Source: Arthrinium phaeospermum (lineage: Eukaryota; Ascomycota; Sordariomycetes; Amphisphaeriales; Apiosporaceae). From it: a DNA stretch of 64,000 nt. The position numbers and the translations under genes are program-made. The DNA is taken from contig QYRS01000005.1 of NCBI GenBank assembly GCA_006503535.1, positions 3,534,001 through 3,598,000 on the forward strand. The letters run 5' to 3'. Under the pieces are notes generated by a model. It did no database searches. It saw only the letters and a program-made list of their open reading frames with translations, and was not told the origin of the DNA. Of this stretch, positions 47,050 through 58,397 are shown piece after piece; within the stretch, counting starts at the first letter, position 1, and each line of letters begins with the position of its first letter.

Positions 47050-48014
47050 TAGAAATCATTTTAGGCACGTGAATTGGTAAATTTTGAGTGCAGCGGCGCG
47101 AAACTCACGGGAGTCGGTATAGAAGAGGGGGCGGTTTAGAACTAGCTGGGTATGGCAATAGCCTCAGGGTTGGTCTTAGGCAGCGCTTAGGTGCGACAGA
47201 GAACCCTAGACAATAAAGGGTAATATACGGAGTATAAACATGCCATTGCGATGTAATGATAGCACCGCTGGATAAGGCACGCGGACCTGTGAGATGACTG
47301 TGCAACGGACAAGGGTGCAACATCAAGGCGCAACAGCATGCCAAGACCAGTGCGATGTCCTGCGGAGGGTGACCGCCGTACATCGGGCCTGGGTCGAGTG
47401 GTGCCGGCATCAACCCACATGGCCATACTGTTGCGCCAGCGGCGCTCGCAACTCTAAGGTTTGCTAAAGCCTTCTTCTAAAATGGTTGACGTCTCAAATT
47501 ACTTCCCGTCTGGCCAGTGGCGACGGAAGAGGCACCATGCTTGGTGGTACCGGTGGCTTGCAGGCGCCTGATTGCACCTGTGTTACCGTAGTCGCCCGTC
47601 ACATCAGGCGCTGCACCCAATAACCATGCGACAATACCGTCGCTTCGCCCGACGGAAGGAACGGCGCATATAGTTGGAGGCGGGGTCGTGTCGATCGTAT
47701 GCAACAAGGTTGCATAGTGTGAGGCAATCTGGCACCTCGGATGGTTGATTCTCTTTTCCCATGCATCTCGTGCGCTCGGGTTTCAACAGGCGACTGGTCA
47801 CCGGGAGAGCCTGATCGAGCATCTCCCGACACCATCCTTTTAGGCACCAAAGTCAGCACGCACGCACAGCACGGTGAAATTGAGCCACCTGCCGATTCAG
47901 GCAGGTGGTTAGGCCTGAAAGTAGTAAGTAGTTTTCATTTGCTTCATTAAACTATTACACATTCTCTTCTGCCTGATTATCACTCTGAGATATTCTGCTA
48001 ATTCACGTTACGCC
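47050..48014. other. Intergenic, no gene seen
   Basis: No gene, repeat or RNA recognised. Confidence 0.5.
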
Positions 48015-50087
48015 ATGTCTGAATCAAACTACGAATCCCCATCGGAAGCGGACAGCGACGCAAGTCGGAGTAATGTCCCGTGTGCTCACATGCGATTGAA
48101 ACATTTCAAACGCATATCATTTTCTCAATTCGAGTCATTCTCAGATTCGTGTCGATTATGCCGTCTTTATAAGGATATCGCGCTAGCTTTAACACACGAG
48201 TACCTGCCCAGCCTGTTTAAACCAAATTCCATGAACGAAGTAGAGGAAAAGTTATTTCTTCAAGGCCTGGACATATCTTGGTTCAGAGGGACTGCTCCTA
48301 TATGGACGTCCATCTTCCACATATCAGGCCAAGATTATTATTTCAGCATATTCAGAGACGGAGACACCGACGTGGAAAGAAATTTCAAAGTCGAGGGTCG
48401 ACGCTTCTTGGAAGGATGTCGGGTTGGGCGACATACGAACTCCAAGATGACGTTTACGCACGCTAAAAAATGGCTGTTTGAGTGCCTAACCCGCCATACC
48501 TGCTCAAGACCGAGCTTCGAAGCGGTTCCTTTACCTGGAAGGCTGCTTCAAATCCGGGGTTCTGCCAAAGATCCAATTCGGCTGGTAAAAACCCAAGGGA
48601 GCGAATGTCCATATGTTGCTCTAAGCCATCGATGGGGCAATCCTAGGCTTAAACAACTCAAAACCACAACGAGGACAATCCAAAGCCACATGGATCAAAT
48701 CCCATGGCACGACCTGCCCGCCACGTTTCAGGATGCTGTGACAGTTTGTCGGTACATGGATGTTGAGTATCTCTGGATTGATAGCCTGTGCATCCTACAG
48801 GCCTTCGAAGACATTAGTCTCGATGAAATTGAACCCACCGAGCACGACTTTGCACAAGAGAACTCCATAATGGCGAGGACGTACCAAAACTCACACTTCA
48901 CTATTTCCGCCGACCTTGCCACTCACATGGACAGCGGCATGTTTTCTCACCTTCCACTTGACGATCACGCGATTGAAGTAATGGCCGATGATGGCAAACC
49001 CGCAATCTTGTATATCAGACAAGATGTGAACCACCGAAAAGAAGAGACTCCAGAAATCGAAACACGCGGCTGGACCCTGCAGGAATTCCTTCTTCCACCA
49101 CGAGTTCTACACTTTGGGGAGTGGGACATTGAGTGGAGGTGCAAAAAACGGCTGACTTGCGAGTGCGGACAATTGGACAGAGAGCGATCAAGGGAAGGGT
49201 GGCATCGACATCATCGTATGGAAAGGGCAAATGAAACTCCTCCTGCGGACGACGAAGGTGCTCTGAGGTGGTGGGAGGACGTCGTCCATGCTTATACAAG
49301 TCGCCAATTGACCAAGCCGAGTGATAAGCTGCCTGCACTCTCAGGCCTAGCTCAACTGCGCAAAGGAGTCAAAGGTGGCATTTATTTAGCAGGGCTTTGG
49401 AAGGATTCGATCCTTCACGACCTCTGCTGGTATCATACCCTCGACTTTCAGGTCGCAACATCAGGGGGCGTAGGTCGAAGACCACCGAGCTACCGCGCAC
49501 CATCATGGTCCTGGGCCTCAGTCGATTCAGACTCGGGATGTAGCTGGTGGTGGACTGGGACGAGGGGACTACACCCCATCTTCCCTATGGCAGAACCGAA
49601 ACCAGCCTGCACCATCCTTGAATCAGCATGCGAGGCCAAGACCAGTGATTCAACGGGTGAAGTTCGAAGTGGATTTCTTGATATCGAGGTGGCATTGATC
49701 CCAGCTGAAATCTGTCCAGACACCGAGCAAAAGGTTGCCTGGACTGTCCATAACATTGGTATTTCCTTGGATCTCAATTTTTTCAAGCCTGATTGCGAAC
49801 TTGAAGAGGATGGCCTATCATTGGGAGGCAGGGTTTATTGCGCACCAATTGCCGAAACAGCATTTTCAACTAGATTGCGATATGGCTGTTTGGTCTTGAA
49901 GAAGCTGAGTACAGATGTTTACCTGCGAGTTGGATTCTGTATCTTGGGAAAGGGGGAGTCGGATGCATCATTTTCACAAGTGATCTTTCACCATGGACGA
50001 AGGTTCGGAAGACCCCCCCCCCCAATATTTAATCTGGAAGACCATGCATTGCCAGATAGTGTAAAGGTGCGAGTAAGAATTTTTTGA
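48015..50087 (+). CDS. HET-domain protein, intact
   Basis: Single exon, 690 aa, from MSESNYESPSEADSD. The HET core lies around residues 190-350: YVALSHRWGNPRLKQL, LPATFQDAVTVCRYM, YLWIDSLCILQ, then the post-HET RGWTLQEFLLPPRVLHFGEWDIEWRC. Next comes the usual downstream module, YTSRQLTKPSDKLPALSGLA, YRAPSWSWASVD, and a beta-rich end. An N-terminal Cys-containing stretch (SDSCRLCRLYKD) is also common in this group. Such proteins act in allorecognition, with cell death on mismatch. A long C run near 50018-50027 sits close to the 3' end and would be a fragile point. It differs in architecture from the HET gene at 685-2773. Confidence 0.9.
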   Translation: MSESNYESPSEADSDASRSNVPCAHMRLKHFKRISFSQFESFSDSCRLCRLYKDIALALTHEYLPSLFKPNSMNEVEEKLFLQGLDISWFRGTAPIWTSIFHISGQDYYFSIFRDGDTDVERNFKVEGRRFLEGCRVGRHTNSKMTFTHAKKWLFECLTRHTCSRPSFEAVPLPGRLLQIRGSAKDPIRLVKTQGSECPYVALSHRWGNPRLKQLKTTTRTIQSHMDQIPWHDLPATFQDAVTVCRYMDVEYLWIDSLCILQAFEDISLDEIEPTEHDFAQENSIMARTYQNSHFTISADLATHMDSGMFSHLPLDDHAIEVMADDGKPAILYIRQDVNHRKEETPEIETRGWTLQEFLLPPRVLHFGEWDIEWRCKKRLTCECGQLDRERSREGWHRHHRMERANETPPADDEGALRWWEDVVHAYTSRQLTKPSDKLPALSGLAQLRKGVKGGIYLAGLWKDSILHDLCWYHTLDFQVATSGGVGRRPPSYRAPSWSWASVDSDSGCSWWWTGTRGLHPIFPMAEPKPACTILESACEAKTSDSTGEVRSGFLDIEVALIPAEICPDTEQKVAWTVHNIGISLDLNFFKPDCELEEDGLSLGGRVYCAPIAETAFSTRLRYGCLVLKKLSTDVYLRVGFCILGKGESDASFSQVIFHHGRRFGRPPPPIFNLEDHALPDSVKVRVRIF

Positions 50088-50245
50088 TTGAATATCTGCT
50101 TGTGACTTCAAAAAAACCACAAAAAAAAACATTTATAGTGTTTTTTCCTTTAAAGACAAGATTTTGTTACTTGACCTTGAAGCCGGATTGGTTTGATGGC
50201 AACAAAAAGTAAAGACAAAGAAGCCACCGGCTGTTGGTTTCCTTG

Positions 50246-51338
50246 ATGGTACACGAGACACCAAGAGCGACGATGGGCTGGTGGTGGCCTCGCGACTTAT
50301 CGTTTCGGCAGGACCCACCTCGTGCGTTCGCGAAGACTCGCCGAATATGTCAATGCCGTCGAGCAATACACACACAGAAAGCTCACCCACAAGGAAGACA
50401 TCGAGCGAGCATTTTTGGGGCTTGGGAGCATTTTCGAGACAAGCTTCAAAACCAAACTGATCTACGGACTTCTTGAGAGCGTCCTGGACGTGACTCTTCT
50501 ATGGCGACCACAGGTTCCCTTGAAGCGGCGGATCTGCTCAGACCCTTTCCCCAGCTGGTCTTGGGTGGGCTGGGAGGGCGCCGTTCGATACGCCACTCCC
50601 TTTCACCTGGATCGGGACAAAGACGGCGCCATCAAAAGCTATGAATCGGCGGCCCTAGGAGAGGAGGGAATCAGACCGCTGTTGCAATACTATGTATGGG
50701 GTTGTGAGGAGCGGCTCTGGGAGCCCGCAAACGTCACGGGGCGGGGTTTCCCGCATCCGAATATGGACTTTCCGGACGGGTGGCAACGGTCCTTTCCGGA
50801 AGGACGACAAAAGGCGACCGGCGAGAACCAACCCTCCAGTCGCCCCACAATGCCGGAAGGCTTCGAGGATGAGAACTTGCTCCAGCCATATCATCTGATG
50901 TTCTCCACAAAGTCAATCAAGTCCTTCCGACTGGGCCCCGATGCGGAAAACGTGGGCCTTTACAAGTTCGGCCCTCACAGACCGGAAGGACCTCACCACG
51001 TTGTGATCAAAGACGATCAGAATCAAACCATCGGCGCCTTGACTTTGGACAAATCCGGCCCTGTGCCAGTCAAATCACGACATTACGAGCTCGTTGTTCT
51101 CGCAGAAGCACACGGTCTGAAGGAAGCTCCGACGAAGACACACGGTCTGAAGAAGGCTCTGGCCAAAACAGACGGCGCGAAGGAGGAATACACTGTGGAC
51201 GAGTTCAAGGACTACCTTGTCATGCTGATTTTCAATACTGGACGCCGTAATGTATACGAGCGTCGGGGTCTGGGACAGGTTGGAAAGCGATTCTTTGAGG
51301 AGGGGAACGCAGAGATAAAGACAATCATCCTGGCTTGA
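50246..51338 (+). pseudogene. HET protein remnant lacking its HET domain
   Basis: An open frame from about 50246 to 51338 has no ATG near its start. It begins within the post-HET region (TYRFGRTHLVRSRRLAEYV, EQYTHRKLTHKEDIERAFLG, SDPFPSWSWVGWEGAV) and runs to the C-terminus. The HET core is missing upstream; the preceding 150 bases hold only A- and T-rich sequence after the intact HET gene. It includes a short internal repeat (AHGLKEAPTKT, THGLKKALAKT, DGAKEE). I read it as a headless relic, possibly left by recombination between neighbouring HET genes. It is not a duplicate of the gene at 48015, since the shared region differs clearly. Confidence 0.7.
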
Positions 51339-53885
51339 ACACCGATGTGGTTGGGCCGATGGATATTGAGTGCAGAGACGAGAAAGAATACGGGAGACTG
51401 TACTTAGGCGATCATTGAAGTAGTGTATGGTTAGTAAATTTGGCTTTCAGGCGGAGCAAAGAGAAACAGCCAAAGAGGGCAAGTGCAATTGATAATGGTG
51501 TTAGTAGCAGGCCAACTGTGACACGCGAAACGGCGAGCGATCAGGCGTAGCTGGCGGGTAGTGGTGTGCGCTGGGCACGGGTCCATCATCGACTTGGTCC
51601 AGCTTGACTGACTATGATCCCCACCATACATGTATCGCCCAACGAAAAAGAGCGACCACGCATGCATGGGAGTCTCGCAGCCTGCAGGCCGAAGGGGGAT
51701 ATGAAAATCTAGAATCCAAAAGCAAAGCACCTGGTTGGTTGTGCGATGTGACATCTATCTCATCACATCCTATTGGCGGATAAAACGGTCGTGGGTGCGG
51801 GTCTTCTCGATTGGGACAAGCAAGAGTGCGTCGACGCGCCAGAGGATGCGACTCTGGTGTAGCCCGCTGCATCACTGCGAATGCTTTTCGAGGGTAACCT
51901 ACTCTCTGTGAGGGTCTTGTTTCTGTCAGGGAGGCTTGATATGAGTCGAAAAGGTAACAAGAGCTTGGACGAGCCTCGACATGCTAGAATGCTTGTATAG
52001 AAGATGAACGCAGACTCGAGTAGCTCCGCGGAAGCCACCTGCGTTGAACTATTTGGAGACTCCTCGAACATTTCGAGTGTATTGACACTTCCTTCTCAGA
52101 CCTTTTGCTTCTTCCGGGAAGACTTATTACGAAACGAAAAAAAGAAAAAGAACAGAAAAAAAGAGGCTGCTTGCATGGAGCGCATGAGATTTGATATCAA
52201 TGTCCATGCGGCGTCAAAGGACAAGGACCAAGTGATTCCATTGGCCAAGGCCAATTTGTAACGCCGATAGTGACGATGACAGCGAGGATGGCTTGCGCGA
52301 CGAGGTTCTCGGCGCGGTGTGGCTTCCGCAGTCGTCCCAGCTGTCCCAGTCAACTGGACTGTCCCTCAACTGGTGATATCTCGGTTCGGTCGGCCATTAC
52401 AATCGGGGCTCCTCTTGGCTGTATCGTAATATGGTTGGTATTTGTTCGTCGTGAGTCTCCTCGCGAGAGTCTCCTCGATGTCGTCCTATTGCTCCCGTGC
52501 TTCCCGATGGGGTCATGGGCTCGGTGCACTTCGTCCCACAGGTCTTGACCTATGAGTAGTGAGGATGCGGGACGATACTGGGCGTGATCTTACATGGTGT
52601 TCAGTCGGTGTAGGTACACGCCCGATAGCGGAGAGTAGAGAATGAGATGTTTGAAAAAAAAAAACATGTAGTTGTATTATGCTCCTGAAGACTTCAAACT
52701 TGATGGAGCTCTGGGTTGCACGTGCAGGACCGCACAGTGGGGCTATTCGGCACTATAAACATTAGCGCATCCATTAGGCAGGGTCGGGCCCTCTATTTGC
52801 TGCTCTCTATCTCGCCTGTTGGTTGCCTACATCATGAATAGCCTCACATTGGGCAAGAGGCTAGGAAGAAACAACAAGCTACCTAACCCCCTTGAGCGCG
52901 GAATGCAGCTGGAATACTCTGTCTCGCAGCCAGCTATGTCGTCATGGCCTCTTGGTACCCAAGCTAGTGCACGCTACCCCGTCGGATCCTTATTAAAGAT
53001 TAGAATTAGCCGCGCCGAGCCGTGTAATTGTCAGAGATTGTCCCACAAAACTGGCCCCTGAGCAGAAGAGTAGTGCCCTGGGGTCTATCCAACTGGGCGC
53101 ACGGATATTCCCCTAAGAAGAAGAAGATTGTACCATTTTCTTATCTCACCAAGAAGGGCGCTCCATGCTGAGCATCACTGGAGCCTCGCGGCGATTGCCG
53201 TATAGGCGAAACACGTTTTGGGGACTAGGAGATGACCGCCGGTGGGGAAGGCCCGGTTCTGACAGCTCACGGTTCACGATCGACATTGCCGGTCGGCGGT
53301 CCCACTTGGCCAGGGGAAATTACTGTACAATGCCACTGGTCAGGGAGCCCCACCGCGACCCATTGCCGAACATGGGGGCCGTGAGGTGACATGGATGCGA
53401 CAGGCAGGATAGGCCAGCAGATAGACTGCGTCACCCTAGCGCGGGGAAATGCAGGGCCCAGTGAAAAGTGCTTGTCCAGAGAACCCTTAATCACGCGTCT
53501 GGAAGATCCGTATCTCAAGACTGACCAAAGAGACGGGGCGAGCGATGCCGTCGTGCCCGCCCAACAGCGCACCCAGCAGGGTATCATCTCGCCTGCCATT
53601 TCACCCTGACTAGGTCGGGTAGGGATTAGGGAAAGAAAGAAGAGCGAAGCCAGAATGTATAAAACTTGGTGGCCTTCCGGACGACAAGCGGTTTGAATTT
53701 TTGTTCTATTCCCATCCCTTCTTGAAGATATCAACCCACACTCCTTTACTTTCTGTCACTCTTTAACCCACAACCAGCTTCGGCTTGTCACTCTTTTCAA
53801 CACCTTTACGACCTATACCACCTTTTACGACCACGCCCTCCAACCAAACCCACTTTTATATTTCTTCGATATCTTCATTCTCAAG
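51339..53885. other. 2.5-kb stretch without supported genes
   Basis: Short frames without motifs. The last 250 bases are the upstream region of the following gene, with tataaaac at about 53658 and a C/T-rich leader. Confidence 0.5.
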
Positions 53886-54827
53886 ATGCGCTTCTCCGGA
53901 TTCTCCACGGCCGCCCTGGCTGCTTTCTCTTTCGGTACCGCCTCGGCCAACCCCATTGCCGTGCCCGAGCAGGCCGCCAAGCGCGGCCTCGTTGGCGGTC
54001 TTCTCGGCGGCGGCTCCTCTGGCTCCGACAGCGGCAACGCCTCCGACGGCGGCAACAACGGCGGCGCTTCCGGCCTCGGCCTGAACCTGCTGCCCGAAAT
54101 CACCGGCAAGGTTGAGGGCATCCTCGGCCACGTGGTCGGTGGTCTGCTCGGTGGTGTTACCGGCGGAATGTACGTGCTAATCTCTTTTTCCTCCCCCACA
54201 TCCTCAACCCACCTACCAACATGAGACTGAGACTGACTCCACAACCCGCACAGTGACCTGAACAAGATCCTCAACAGCGGCGAGGCCCTCACCGTCCTCA
54301 CCCGCGTCGAGGGCATCGTCGGCAGCGTCGCCTCCGAGGGCCTGCAGGCCGTCGACTGGGCCACCGAGATCACCGACGGCCTCCTGGGCGTCAAGGTCAC
54401 CTTCGGCGGCGACAACGACGTCCTGTCGGGCGTCGTCGACACCGCCGTCGACATCGTCGGCCAGGTCGAGCCCCTCGTCAAGGACGTCCTCGGCGGCACC
54501 GCCTCCGTCACCAACCTGGTCAAGGGCCTCGCCCCCGTCCTCGGCAACGTCGGCCAGATCGTCTCCAAGCTGACCGGCAGCGTCGTGGCCGGCACCACCG
54601 AGGAGATCGACAGCGTCCTGAAGCAGGTCCTCGGCACCGTCCAGGGTCTCCTTTCCGGCGTCCTCAACGGCACCGGCGACCTCCTCAAGGGCGTCACCGG
54701 CCTCCTCGGCCAGGGCTCGCAGCTCCTCTCCCTCACCGGCCTCGTCACCAAGGGCTTCGCCCAGAAGGCCGCCATGACCCAGCTGGCCGGCCCCGTGAGC
54801 CAGGCTCTCAAGGTCCTCCAGAGCTAA
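53886..54827 (+). CDS. Secreted hydrophobic-repeat protein
   Basis: Exons 53886-54169 and 54254-54827 (intron gtacgt ... cgcacag) give 285 aa. Signal peptide MRFSGFSTAALAAFSFGTASA is followed by a short propeptide-like segment ending in a KR (Kex2) site, a Gly/Ser/Asn-rich stretch, and a long run of Val/Leu/Gly-rich amphipathic segments (VEGILGHVVGGLLGG, VDIVGQVEPLVKDVLGG, VLKQVLGTVQGLLSGVLNG, LLKGVTGLLGQGSQLL). No Cys. Nearly every codon ends in C or G, the most biased gene in the window, which usually marks strong expression. I do not recognise a named family; a cell-surface or extracellular role is likely. The bias leaves the antisense strand open for over 300 codons. Confidence 0.82.
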
Positions 54828-55199
54828 ATTCGGTAATTACCCACCACACACACACAATTACCAAACGAACGACAAGATCAACATTGTTTTATATGGAGCG
54901 AGCGGGGATCGATCAGTCTCAGCGGGCTTGGTTTTATGAAGCATCACGGGGTGATTCATGGATCTATGATCTATATTTAGGGACGGGCTAGTCGCGAAAG
55001 ACTACAAAAGTTCTTTTTATCTTTAAATGTATATACTTTATCAAGCATGTCAATGACATTTTATGACTTTGGAAACCACTGAAGAAAGACCTGTGTGTGA
55101 CATATCCCTTGCTCTTCCGCTAATTGCTTGATGGCTCCTATCACGTTCGGAGCCTGCAGGATTCGGTTCGCGAGGTAGGAAGAATGAAGAATTGGTTGG
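54828..55199. other. 3' flank, no gene seen
   Basis: AT-rich 3' region between two converging loci. Confidence 0.5.
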
Positions 55200-56880
55200 G
55201 ATGATGTAACTCATACCCTGTGTTCCAGCAGTCGGCGCCGTCGCCGTCCTTGTGACCCGTCCCGCCGGAGGAGTCGATGTTCGTGTGAAGACCAAAGCCC
55301 ACCTTGTTCTTGGGCACCCCCGTCTCGTCCAGCAGCGCTGCGTAGAAACCTGTCGGCCTTGCTCTCGTCCAGCGACCAGTACACGCTCTGATGGTATGGG
55401 TTCTTCGGTCCGTATCCGCGCTGCGAGTAGTCGGGCGGGCAAGGCTCTTTGACCTTCACCATGGACGTTTTCAGATGGCAGTTATTGCCTGGTACGTAGT
55501 CGCCGCGGCGCTGGATGATGGAGTAATAGGTGGAATTTGAGAAGAAATCGCCATCCATGTCGTCGCTTTCTCGATCCACCTCATCGCCCTGTACTTGTTC
55601 TTCCATAGTGCTACCTTTCAGCAGCGCCTCGTCGCGGCGGCGTTTGGTACAACATTCTCCCTCGAAGCAGTACTTGCAGTCATGGCAATAGCTGCAGCAC
55701 AAAGAGATCTCCACGACCTCGCATGTGAAGAAGTCGTTGCCATGCTTCATCATAAAGTCGTGGAATTGACTGTTGGCGCTGCCGGCCACTGCCATGGCGT
55801 ATACTTTGAATTTTTCATCGTAGTCCAGGTCCATCATGTCGTTATACTGCGACAGGGAATCCTTGAGCAGCCCGGCAAGCAACTGCAGTATATACTGGGG
55901 GGCACACTCTGCTGGCCAGCTAGCGATGGTGACGTCGGATAAGTCATCGAAATGGCCGGTGGGAGCATCATCACAAGTCACCAAAGGGATATTTGATGTC
56001 GCGTCGTCGGGACAGTCATCAACTTCGTCCACATCCGGATCGCAGGACCCTCTGCCAGATCCACGGCCCAGTCAATGGTCCCGGCGAAATTCAGACGTTG
56101 CCATCGCGACTTGCGGGCTGCCTTGACGTCTTCGGTCATGTAGGCAACCCATTGCGTGCCTCCCCAAACGGCATAGTTGGTATCGGTCTTGGAGTCGTAC
56201 CAGGACGCGACGTCTGTGGAGGCGTTGGTGTAGATGATGTCGTTGATTTCCGCGTTGGAAATGTAGCCGGGCGTGGCTGTACACTCGCCCGGCTCGGCCT
56301 GAGAACTGCCGTCACCGTTCGGAGTGAAAGTGCACATCGGTCCAGTACACCCGGCGTGGGTCATCTTGAAAGATCTTCCGTAACTCGAGACGCCGACTGC
56401 AATCAGCCTGGTCGGCACGCCGGCCTTCGTGATCATTGCTAGCGTGAGCATGGTCTCGGTCAAGTTTACGTGACTACGGAGACTGCTGCCTGCCTCACAG
56501 CCATCGTTCCTGGGTTGCCTGCAGGACCTGTGTGGTTTGTGAAGTTGTCGGGCGTAGCACCGCATCTACCCAACATGTTGCAGCAGGCATTCAGCGAGCA
56601 CAGGTTCAAGCCGGCAATGGCAGTACCGTTGAAGGGCATTTGGGTCCCGGGAACGGTCGGGCCACATTGTGCATTGGCAACCGGGTTTGGCAAAGGGGGT
56701 TTCCCTGTGCATAAACAGATGGTCAACAACGCGGGAAGATTGTTGCAGTCGCCAAACGTGTTGTTGAAAAAGTCGATCTCTGGTTGGACAGGCCATACTC
56801 TGCACCTATGGTCGCGCAGCCTTGCCTTCCTGCACGATGTACTGTCGTTAGCAGGCTGTATTGCTCTGTAGGACTGAACA
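55200..56880 (-). pseudogene. Second LysM/CBM18/GH18 chitinase, active-site region deleted
   Basis: Reading downward: LysM end (YIVQEGKA, GAEYGLSN, NNTFGDCNNL) behind an acceptor-like ctgctaacgacag; then CGPTVPGTQMPFNG and LNACCNMLGRCGATPDNF of the chitin-binding domain; then directly RSHVNLTETMLTLAMITKAG and VGVSSYGRSFKM of late GH18. The middle of GH18, including the DxxDxDxE catalytic motif, is absent, so some 200 codons are missing near 56465. Downstream is the subgroup C tail (CTKRRRDE, GDYVPGNNCHLKTS, SVYWSLDESKADRF), with a one-base shift near 55355 before VPKNKVGFGLHTN. At least two more indels occur in the LysM. It parallels the chitinase at 15507-20195 but is a distinct paralogue. 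Confidence 0.82.
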
Positions 56881-56926
56881 TGACTCACGGAATAGCATGA
56901 ACCGTTCTTGTGGCTAAGGAGGCTAA

Positions 56927-57410
56927 GGGTGTGTTTCCTTTTTATGAGCTGGCTGATTTTGGCTGAACTTTTATGGGATAATCGCATAAGGCCTCGGAAG
57001 CCGCATACTTCAAAAGTGTGTTTCCGTCTTCCAGCTGCTTATTCTCCAGCCGATGTACACTTCAACCGGCTGATCGACGCTGATCGAGGATCCTTCAGCC
57101 GGCCAATCACATCGACGGCTTCGGCTGAACTAAGAAGCCGGGCGATAAGCGCTGATTCTCGAGAAGCCAGCTTATTCGAGGTAAGTTGTATGAGTGTGGT
57201 ATTGCTCGCGCTCGTCCCTCGAGTCCGGATGAACGTTGTCTCTATTTCAACACCAGTACGGAAGGGGCCGTGGTGACGTCGATGAGCCGACGAGGGCTTC
57301 AGCCGATGAGCTGGTCCGATAAGCTGGTCCGAAAACGCTGGCTGAACGTTGGCTGAAATGCATTGATTTCGTACCCCAAATCAGCTGGCTGATGAAAAGG
57401 AAACACAGCC
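56927..57410. mobile_element. 484-bp TIR element with TAA target duplication (PIF/Harbinger-like MITE)
   Basis: Imperfect terminal inverted repeats of about 34 bp: left ggg tgtgtttcctttttatgag, right end gatgaaaaggaaacacagcc, both flanked by TAA (56924-56926 and 57411-57413). GG-starting ends and a TAA duplication fit PIF/Harbinger-type elements. No transposase frame, so non-autonomous. The interior repeats cggctgaac- and agctggt-like words. Confidence 0.75.
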
Positions 57411-57412
57411 TA

Positions 57413-58190
57413 AGGCAGGCTGACCGAGTCGGCTCGTACCGCTGTTTGCCGTCTCTTGTTGACAGGGAGGACCAAGGGAGACAGGCCTAAGTTGGCTTGT
57501 AACGCTGCTTGCCGTGCCTGGTCGACGAGGAGGGTCAAGACAGCCGCCTAAGTTGGCTGCTAACGCTGTTTGCCGGGTCTGGTCGACAGGTAGGGCTAGG
57601 CAAGCTGTTGTCTCTTGTCGACGGGGAGGGCCAAGGCAGACCGCCTAAGTTGGCTCGTAACGCTGCTTGACGTCCTTGGTCGATGAGGAGGGCCGCGGCA
57701 GACCGCCTAAGTTGGCTTGTAACGCTGCTCGCCATCTTTTGCTGACGGGGAAGACCAAGGCAGACCGACTAAGCTGACCGTAACGCTGCTTGTCGTGTCT
57801 GGTCGGTGGGGAGGGCCAAGGGAAGCAGGCTGTTGTCTCTGGTGGATGGGGAAGGTTCGGAAGGCCGCCTAAGTTGGCTCGTAACGCTGCTCGCCGTCTC
57901 TTGCTGACGGGGAGGGCCAAGGCAGACCGCCTAAGTTGGCTTGTAACGCTGCTCGCCGTCTCTTGCTGACGGAGAAGACCAAGGCAGACCGCCTAAGTTG
58001 ACTGTAACGCTGTTTTGCCGTCTTTCGAAGATGGAGAGGGCCTAGGCAGGCTGTTGTCTCTGGTGGATGGGGAGGGTTCAGAACACCGCCTAAGTTGGCT
58101 GCGAACGCTGCTTTGCCGTCTTTCGAAGATGGGGAGGGTCCGGCAGGCCGCCTAAGTTGGCTGCGACGCTGTTTCGCCGCCTCTTGATGA
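57413..58190. repeat. Degenerate tandem array, unit B
   Basis: About ten units of roughly 60-75 bp with core gcctaagttggctcgtaacgctg, each followed by cttgccgtctcttg-like and gacggggagggccaaggcag-like blocks. It is related to the array at 9660-10150 but has its own consensus (gttggct in place of atcggct), which also matches the adjacent hairpin's 3' arm. Confidence 0.88.
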
Positions 58191-58397
58191 GCCCTGGCGA
58201 GTCTGGAAGCTGATGTTCTGAGTTGGTCGGAGGTTGTTGCCGATTGAAGGCGAACGTCCCTCCCCCGCTGTGGGGGGAACTCTTGGGGCAGCCATAGCGT
58301 GACTTGCGGTGGGGTTTTAGCGCCTAGGTGTGCTGAGCCAGTACCTAGGGTGACCGGTGAGGCAAGTAGGTGTGCTGTGCTCAGCCAATGCAGTGCC

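Noticed and set aside
51763..52353. Hydrophobic short frames on minus (FFLFFFFFSFRNK and similar) resembling one at 22355-22615
   Set aside because: Similarity is limited to low-complexity Phe/Lys stretches from A/T runs.
53825..54811. 328-codon open frame antisense to the secreted-protein gene
   Set aside because: Produced by the extreme C/G third-position bias of the sense gene; composition is Arg/Pro/Thr-rich with no motifs.
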